From Oscillospiraceae bacterium (GTDB lineage: Bacteria > Bacillota > Clostridia > Oscillospirales > Oscillospiraceae), in the NCBI GenBank assembly GCA_020025275.1, contig JAHHSI010000001.1, positions 62,001 to 126,000 of the forward strand: a stretch of DNA of 64,000 nucleotides. The letters are read 5' to 3'. The position numbers and the translations under genes are program-made. The notes under the pieces are model-generated. The model was not told the origin of the DNA and ran no database searches. It saw only the letters and a program-made list of their open reading frames with translations. Positions 58,982-64,000 of this stretch are shown one piece after another. The first letter of the stretch is position 1; each line of letters opens with the position of its first letter.

Positions 58982-59518
58982 ATGAAGTTCACATTTACTT
59001 GCAAAAAAATCACCCTCAACAACTCTGTGAAGGAGTACGCCGAGAAGAAGATCAGCAAGCTGTCTCGGTATTTCCCGGAGGATGTTGAAGCATTTGTGAC
59101 CTTCGCCGTGGAAAAAAAGAACCGCTGCGTGGTGGAGCTGACCATGCGCAGTGCCGGCGGAACGCTGTTCCGGGCGCAGGAGGAATCCGCAGAGGGCGAT
59201 ATGCGCAGTGCCATCGACGCTGCGGTGGCCATCATCGAGCGGAAGATCCGCCGAAACAAGACCCGCCTTGCCAAGAACCTGCGGCCTGACGCCGTGAACC
59301 TGACGGACCTGCCGGAGGAGGACGACTTTGAGGAGGACGAGGTAGAGCTGGTGCGGACCAAGCGTTTCTCCGTCAAGCCCATGACCACCGAGGAGGCCAT
59401 TTTGCAGATGGATCTGCTGGGCCATACCTTCTATGTGTTCCGCAGTGTGGACAGCGGCGAGGTGGATGTGGTCTACCGCCGCAAGAACGGCGGCTACGGC
59501 CTCATTGAGACCGAGTAA
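58982..59518 (+). CDS. hpf: Long-form ribosome hibernation promoting factor (HPF)
   Basis: Binds 30S subunits in stationary phase and dimerises 70S ribosomes into 100S particles. The 178 residues combine the N-terminal ribosome-binding domain (FTFTCKKITLNNSVKEYAEKKI), an acidic linker (PEEDDFEEDEVEL) and the C-terminal dimerisation domain (VRTKRFSVKPMTTEEAILQM, VVYRRKNGGYGLI). GAAAGGAG lies 9-10 bp before ATG. Confidence 0.96.
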   Translation: MKFTFTCKKITLNNSVKEYAEKKISKLSRYFPEDVEAFVTFAVEKKNRCVVELTMRSAGGTLFRAQEESAEGDMRSAIDAAVAIIERKIRRNKTRLAKNLRPDAVNLTDLPEEDDFEEDEVELVRTKRFSVKPMTTEEAILQMDLLGHTFYVFRSVDSGEVDVVYRRKNGGYGLIETE

Positions 59519-59569
59519 CTGCATGGCGACCCGAGGGCAGCCGACAGCGCCGGCCAACCAATAAATCAC

Positions 59570-59603
59570 AAGGGAGCGTATCGACGATACGCTCCCTTTT
59601 TCT
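59570..59603 (+). terminator. Terminator of hpf
   Basis: Perfect palindrome AGGGAGCGTATCG / CGATACGCTCCCT followed by T5. Confidence 0.9.
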
Positions 59604-59779
59604 ATGTGCAGCGCTCATGCAGCCGGCACGGGGGACAGTCTGGGGAAAATCGAAAGTTTGTGAAAGCGACCGCCTGCCACTGGGGGGCGCTATGGGGAGC
59701 TCCGTGGCTGCGGGACAGCCGCCGCAGGCGGCTTCCCTGTCGAGCAAACATTGCTGTCCCGACCATGGAAAGCAGCCGC

Positions 59780-62700
59780 TCACAGAGAAATGGTTTCCAG
59801 CTCCTCCTGCGCCACGCAGCGCAGCTCCTTACGTGCTAGAGCGTCATACATACAGGGAACCACAAAGAGGGTCATTATGGTGGCGTAGAGCAGACCACCG
59901 ATGGAGACAAGGGCCACCGGCCGCATCATGGCCGTGCCCATAGAGTTGCCAAAGGCCATGACCACAAGGCCGAGAATGGTGGTGATAGAGGTCATCAAAA
60001 TGGGGCGCAGGCGGGTGACACCGGCCTCTAAGATGGCTTCACGACGATCCAAGCCCTCTTGCCGCAGTTGGTTGATGTAGTCCACCAGAACGATGCCGTT
60101 GTTGACGATGACGCCGACCAGCATCACAAGACCGATGAGCGACACCACGCTGAGCTCTTCCCCGCTGAGCAGCAGCGCCAGAAAGCCGCCTGTAAAGGCC
60201 AGAGGAATGGTAAACATAACGATAAAGGGGGAGCGGAGGGACTGGAATTGAGCCACCATCACCAGATAGACCAGTAAAATGCCCAGCCCCAGCATGAGAA
60301 GCATTTGCTGCATGGCCTCCATGATCTCCTCGTTCTCGCCCTGATAGTCGATGTGGACACCGGCCGGAAGGTCCACGTCCGCCAGAGCTTTCTTCACGCC
60401 GTTGGTGACGTGAGTCACATTGTATCCCTCAGCGATCCCGGAGGATACCGTGACAAATCGCTGCTGCTCGTCGTGGTTGATGGTGCTGAGACTGACGGTC
60501 TCCTCCACCGTGGCAACCTCGGAGAGCTTGAACGGGGGCCGTGCCGCCCCGTTGGTTTCGGAGAGCGGACCGGTGCTGCCGGCGGCGGGCATCTCGCCGC
60601 CCGGCATGGAGGCCGGGGGCGGGGTGATCTCCAGATCCAGCAGCGTCTGGCGGGTGGGCCGTGTGGCCGGAGGACTCTCGATGGATACCTTCACGTCCAC
60701 GCCGTCCAGAGTCATGTTGGCCGAGGAGGTGGTATCGGTAAGGGCATCGGCCACCTGAAGATAGATCTGGGCAACGGTGATGCCTTTTTGGGCGGCGGCG
60801 TTGCGATCCACAGCGATATGCAGCGCCTCCACGGAGCGTTCCAGGCCGTCGGAGACATCTCGAGTGCCCGGCACCTGCGCCATGGCCGCGGCCAGTGTCT
60901 GGGCGGCGGTGTGCAGCTGGGTCATGTCGTCGCCGTAGACCTGCAGGCTGACCCCGCTGCCGGCCAGATCGTTCAGTCCATTCATGGGGGAGGTAAAGCT
61001 GATGGTGCAGGGCAGGTCGGCGCACAGCTTCTCCAGTTCTTTGCCGGCCGCCAATCCCGACTCCCCTTCACTCAGCAGCATATAGGCGCTGACCGTGCCC
61101 GGTGAACCGCCCATCCCCATGCCGCCCATGGCATTTTCATCGCTCATGGACGCGCCGACCGTCTCCACGTGGGGAATAGTGGCCGCGCGCTTGAGAACCT
61201 CGTCGGCCAGCTCCATGGCGGCCGTTTTGTCGGTGCCTTCGGGCGGCGTGATGGTGACGTTGGTCATGTTCATGTCCATGGTAGGCATGAAGCTGAAGCC
61301 CCGGGCCAGCGTCAGGCCGACGGAGGAGACCAGCAGCACCACGGACAGGGAGAGCACCACGGCCTTGTGGTCCAGGGACCACCGGACGGCCTGCTGATAG
61401 CGGGGGTAGATGCGCTTGAGCAGGGTGGGTTTGGCCGGTTTTTCCTTTTTCAACATTCCGGCGGCCATAGCGGGCACCAAGGTCAGGGCCACCAGCAGGC
61501 TGGCCAGTAGTGAGTAGGTCATGGTCAGGGCCAGATCGGTAAAGAGCTGGCGTGTGAGTCCCTCCAAAAAGACGATGGGCAAAAAGACGCAGACCGTGGT
61601 CAGGGTGGAGGCGGTGATGGCGCCCAGAACCTGCTGGGCACCGGAAACGGCCGCCTGAATGACGGTGGCCCCCTTGCTGCGCAGGCGGTAGATATTTTCG
61701 ATGACCACCACGGAGTTATCCACCAGCATACCCACCGATACCGCCAGACCACTGAGGGAGATCATGTTGATGGAGACACCGGAGAAGTACATGAGCACCA
61801 CGGCGAAGATCAGGCTCACGGGGATGGAGCACAGGGTGATCACGGTGGGGCGGAGATCCCGCAGGAAGAGATAGAGGATCAGGATCGAAAAGAGGATGCC
61901 CCAGCCGAGACTGGAGAAGATGGAGTTGACGATCATGTAGATGTACATCCCCTGATCCATCATGGGAATAAAATGAAGTCCGGGGTGTTCCTCCTCCAAC
62001 TGGGAAAGACGGTGATTGATGTTGTCGGACACCTCTGCTGTGGCGTAGGTGGACTGCTTGGTAAAGGCCAGCATCACGCTGTCAGAGCCGTTGAGCTTGG
62101 CGTAGATCTCGTCGGAATTGTCGGTGATGAATAGATCGGCCACATCGCCCATACAAATGGGGTCCACGCCTTCCAGACCAAAGTCGAAGAGAACCATGTG
62201 CTCCAGATCCTCCTGCGAGGTGACCGTATCCCCCACCGAGACCATGTAGCTGACGCCGTCCTGTTCAATATAGCCGGCGGGCATGGAGAAGTTCTGGGCC
62301 GTCAGCAGTGTGCTGATGGTCTGGATGTTCAGGACGCGGGACAGATCGGCCTGCTGCAAGAGTCCCGCCTTGGTTCCCTCCAGCTGAGAGAGCGCCTGAT
62401 CCAGCTGGGCCAGTGTCATATCCAGCTGGACCCCGGAGGAAATGAGCGCCGTGGCCGCATCGGTGAGACTGATGGCGCCGGAGGCCAGCTTGTCGGCCAG
62501 TTCACTGTAGCCGCCCTGCTCCAGAGCGTCCAGCTGGCGCAGGATGTCCTCCAGCTGCCGGCGCCACGCCTGCTCCGTCTGGGCCATTTCCTCCCACGAG
62601 GTATTCAGTGCGGCCAGACGCAGTTCCAGTGCCGCCAGATCGGCCTGCACCTGTCGGTATTCCGGGCTGTTTTCAATGTCCGCAATGGCGGCGTTCTTCT

Positions 62701-63601
62701 GCTCCTCGGTCAGGGAGGAGTCGTTGCGGATCTGCTCCATTTGGTAGTGGAACTGGGCGTTCTTGGCATCCACTTCCACTTTTTTTGCCTGAATGTCGGC
62801 CAGTTCTGTGAGGTTGGCCTGTAATTGATCCCGTGTTTGGCGCAGGGTGTCGATGGTGCCCTTGGCGGCCAGCAGTGCCTCCTTGGCGGCTTCCTGCATG
62901 GCATCGGCCTGGGCACCGTGGATGGCGGCCTTGGCGGATTGGAGCTGGCTGCGGGTGGCATGGATCTCCCCTTGTGCCTGCTCCAGCTGCGCCGCCATGG
63001 CGTCCTCCAACCGCTGCGACAGGGCATCCATCTTCTCCTGATTCAAGAGAATGTGGAGCTGGCTGTCCACCACGCCGGACACGTCCACGCTGGCCACACC
63101 GCTGATCCCGGAGAGCTGCTCGGCAAGAACGGTTTCGGCAAAGGTGGACAGGGCGTGAATGTCCTTTCCGTCATAGCCTACGGCCACCACCTCTACGGGC
63201 AGCATAGAGGGGTTCATTTTCAGCACGTAGGGCGCACCCACGTTGTCATCCCAGGAGCTTTGCAGAAGATTGATTTTCTGTTGAATATCGAGACTGGCGC
63301 TGTCCATGTTTACGTGCTCCTCGAACTCCAGCATGACCAGAGAGACGCTGTTTTTGGAGGTGGAGGTGACGGATTTGATCTCGCTGAGGGTGGCCATGGA
63401 GCGTTCCATGGGCCGCGTGATCTCTTTTTCGATGGCCTCGGGACTGGCACCGGGATCGGTGGTCACGATGACGACGTAGGGGAAATTCATGTTGGGAAGA
63501 AGGTCCGGTGTCATGCGTACATAGGCCACCACGCCCAGTACTAAAACAGCCAGGACAGCCACAAAAATGGTCAGTGGTTTCTTGACGCTGTATTTTGGCA
63601 T
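59780..63601 (-). CDS. RND-superfamily efflux transporter (HAE1-like) with large porter-domain coiled coil
   Basis: Proton-driven membrane exporter of 1273 residues. It has the N-terminal helix PLTIFVAVLAVLVLGVVAY, DLLPNMNFPYVVIVTTDPGASPEAIEKEI, and the transmembrane block with SISGLAVSVGMLVDNSVVVIENIYR-type sequence bearing the essential Asp pair (VGMLVDNSVVVIENIYR). The second half repeats this with GVIVNNGIVLVDYINQLR. Between about residues 190 and 420 the porter region carries a Gln/Glu/Leu-rich coiled coil, which explains the excess over the usual 1020-1070. ATG 63601 has AAAGGAG 9 bp upstream. No adjacent membrane-fusion or outer-membrane gene was seen, as in SwrC/YerP of Bacillus. Confidence 0.92.
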   Translation of the reverse strand: MPKYSVKKPLTIFVAVLAVLVLGVVAYVRMTPDLLPNMNFPYVVIVTTDPGASPEAIEKEITRPMERSMATLSEIKSVTSTSKNSVSLVMLEFEEHVNMDSASLDIQQKINLLQSSWDDNVGAPYVLKMNPSMLPVEVVAVGYDGKDIHALSTFAETVLAEQLSGISGVASVDVSGVVDSQLHILLNQEKMDALSQRLEDAMAAQLEQAQGEIHATRSQLQSAKAAIHGAQADAMQEAAKEALLAAKGTIDTLRQTRDQLQANLTELADIQAKKVEVDAKNAQFHYQMEQIRNDSSLTEEQKNAAIADIENSPEYRQVQADLAALELRLAALNTSWEEMAQTEQAWRRQLEDILRQLDALEQGGYSELADKLASGAISLTDAATALISSGVQLDMTLAQLDQALSQLEGTKAGLLQQADLSRVLNIQTISTLLTAQNFSMPAGYIEQDGVSYMVSVGDTVTSQEDLEHMVLFDFGLEGVDPICMGDVADLFITDNSDEIYAKLNGSDSVMLAFTKQSTYATAEVSDNINHRLSQLEEEHPGLHFIPMMDQGMYIYMIVNSIFSSLGWGILFSILILYLFLRDLRPTVITLCSIPVSLIFAVVLMYFSGVSINMISLSGLAVSVGMLVDNSVVVIENIYRLRSKGATVIQAAVSGAQQVLGAITASTLTTVCVFLPIVFLEGLTRQLFTDLALTMTYSLLASLLVALTLVPAMAAGMLKKEKPAKPTLLKRIYPRYQQAVRWSLDHKAVVLSLSVVLLVSSVGLTLARGFSFMPTMDMNMTNVTITPPEGTDKTAAMELADEVLKRAATIPHVETVGASMSDENAMGGMGMGGSPGTVSAYMLLSEGESGLAAGKELEKLCADLPCTISFTSPMNGLNDLAGSGVSLQVYGDDMTQLHTAAQTLAAAMAQVPGTRDVSDGLERSVEALHIAVDRNAAAQKGITVAQIYLQVADALTDTTSSANMTLDGVDVKVSIESPPATRPTRQTLLDLEITPPPASMPGGEMPAAGSTGPLSETNGAARPPFKLSEVATVEETVSLSTINHDEQQRFVTVSSGIAEGYNVTHVTNGVKKALADVDLPAGVHIDYQGENEEIMEAMQQMLLMLGLGILLVYLVMVAQFQSLRSPFIVMFTIPLAFTGGFLALLLSGEELSVVSLIGLVMLVGVIVNNGIVLVDYINQLRQEGLDRREAILEAGVTRLRPILMTSITTILGLVVMAFGNSMGTAMMRPVALVSIGGLLYATIMTLFVVPCMYDALARKELRCVAQEELETISL

Positions 63602-63658
63602 AGAGTCGTCTCCTTTGATCTGATACACCCGATCCATGGGCAAAATATTACATGATTA

Positions 63659-63687
63659 AGCATAGCAAAAGGAGGGCAGAAAAGCAA
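63659..63687 (-). promoter_or_regulatory. Promoter of the RND transporter gene
   Basis: Minus strand TTGCTT (63687-63682), 17 bp, TATGCT (63664-63659), 58 bp before the start codon. Confidence 0.65.
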
Positions 63688-63749
63688 TCCGTGCCGGCCA
63701 TCGTTAACGAAACTATTACAAATGACAGGCGATAACGGATGCGAAGAAT

Positions 63750-63790
63750 AGCACAAGCCCCGAACATCGTGTGTTCGGGGCTTGTGTGCT
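63750..63790 (-). terminator. Terminator of the GntR-family gene
   Basis: Long stem AGCACA.AAGCCCCGAACA / TGTTCGGGGCTTGTGCT with a small loop, 9 bp after the stop. The following sequence is only moderately U-rich. Confidence 0.75.
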
Positions 63791-63798
63791 CACAAAGG

Positions 63799-64000
63799 TC
63801 AGTCGATGGACCGGGCAAAGGAGATGCCGGTCTTTTGCATATGTACATTGAGATCCACACGGTCGCCACGGATGTAGCTGCGGGTGTACTCGTAGATGCG
63901 GCCGTCCTCCGTTTTGGTCAGACGCTGATGATAGAAGGCGCTGCTGCCGGCGTCCACGCCCAGCAGTGCGGCCCGTGGGCCGTCCAGCAGCACGGCCGAA
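63799..64000 (-). CDS. C-terminal end of a GntR-family regulator (UTRA domain), truncated by window edge
   Basis: The last 66 or so residues of a protein whose start lies beyond the window. The sequence runs LLGVDAGSSAFYHQRLTKTE, then GRIYEYTRSYIRGDRVDLNV and ends in MQKTGISFARSID. The pattern Gly-x-Pro-like strand, E-Y-(T/S)-x-S-x-x-R-G-D is typical of UTRA ligand-binding domains of HutC/FarR-type GntR repressors. The DNA-binding domain and target are not visible. It is transcribed toward the RND gene, but a hairpin lies between them. Confidence 0.75.
   Translation of the reverse strand, partial: SAVLLDGPRAALLGVDAGSSAFYHQRLTKTEDGRIYEYTRSYIRGDRVDLNVHMQKTGISFARSID

Overview
The window reads as one continuous, gene-dense stretch of a GC-rich, endospore-forming anaerobic Firmicute. 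The best guess is a gut member of the Clostridia/Oscillospiraceae (Flavonifractor, Oscillibacter or Lawsonibacter type). This rests on sporulation genes (spoVAC, yabP, yabQ, a SpoVB-type flippase), a hrcA-grpE-dnaK-dnaJ operon under a perfect CIRCE element, an rnfCDGEAB operon, HemW and HemZ type radical SAM proteins, a low-GC Gram-positive RND pump and an AtoE-type short-chain fatty acid transporter. The genus is inference. No rRNA, CRISPR array, prophage or insertion sequence was seen. There is one tRNA, tRNA-Gly(CCC).

Layout. 1-8.5 kb: end of lepA, an aminotransferase/ornithine-cyclodeaminase pair behind a structured leader, a MATE exporter, a lone spoVAC, a ferredoxin-hemW pair, and an unrecognised small gene flanked by palindromes. 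8.6-16.6 kb: a tightly overlapping operon (radical SAM/SPASM, mutY, tdk, PflA-like radical SAM), a small P-loop protein, pgi, a D,D-carboxypeptidase, tRNA-Gly, a YgjV-like membrane protein and a DUF3783 protein. 16.7-25.2 kb: the heat-shock operon running on into a PHP phosphatase, rpiB and a membrane-anchored glycoside-hydrolase-like protein, then a folate ECF S component with a THF riboswitch. 25.4-33.3 kb: the Rnf operon, a DUF975 protein and the fatty acid transporter behind a long leader.

33.8-41.3 kb holds phosphate control: a PhoP/PhoR-type two-component pair and pstSCAB-phoU, each preceded by the same TTTACA-N5-TTTACA direct repeat exactly 32 bp from a -10 box, with an EamA transporter between them. 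41.4-53.2 kb is a long forward-strand housekeeping run: recJ, relA, dtd, an MBL hydrolase, hemZ, then a conserved block (spoVB/yabM, mazG, hup, rqcP, yabP, yabQ, divIC, yabR). 53.3-56 kb: an acyl-CoA synthetase overlapping a lone E2-type acyltransferase. 59-64 kb: hpf, a very large RND transporter and the end of a GntR/UTRA regulator.

The most interesting locus is 56.1-58.6 kb. A radical SAM/SPASM enzyme with an extra N-terminal domain is translationally coupled to a membrane protein with a signal peptide, one ectodomain, one transmembrane helix and a predicted cytoplasmic Gly-rich tail ending in a Cys-Ala repeat with eight cysteines. That looks like a maturase with an unusual membrane-anchored substrate. 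Other candidates are the two long 5' leaders (before the aminotransferase and before the fatty acid transporter, the latter with cobalamin-riboswitch-like core elements), a possible small RNA at 58.7 kb, and Rex-like sites upstream of the fatty acid transporter.
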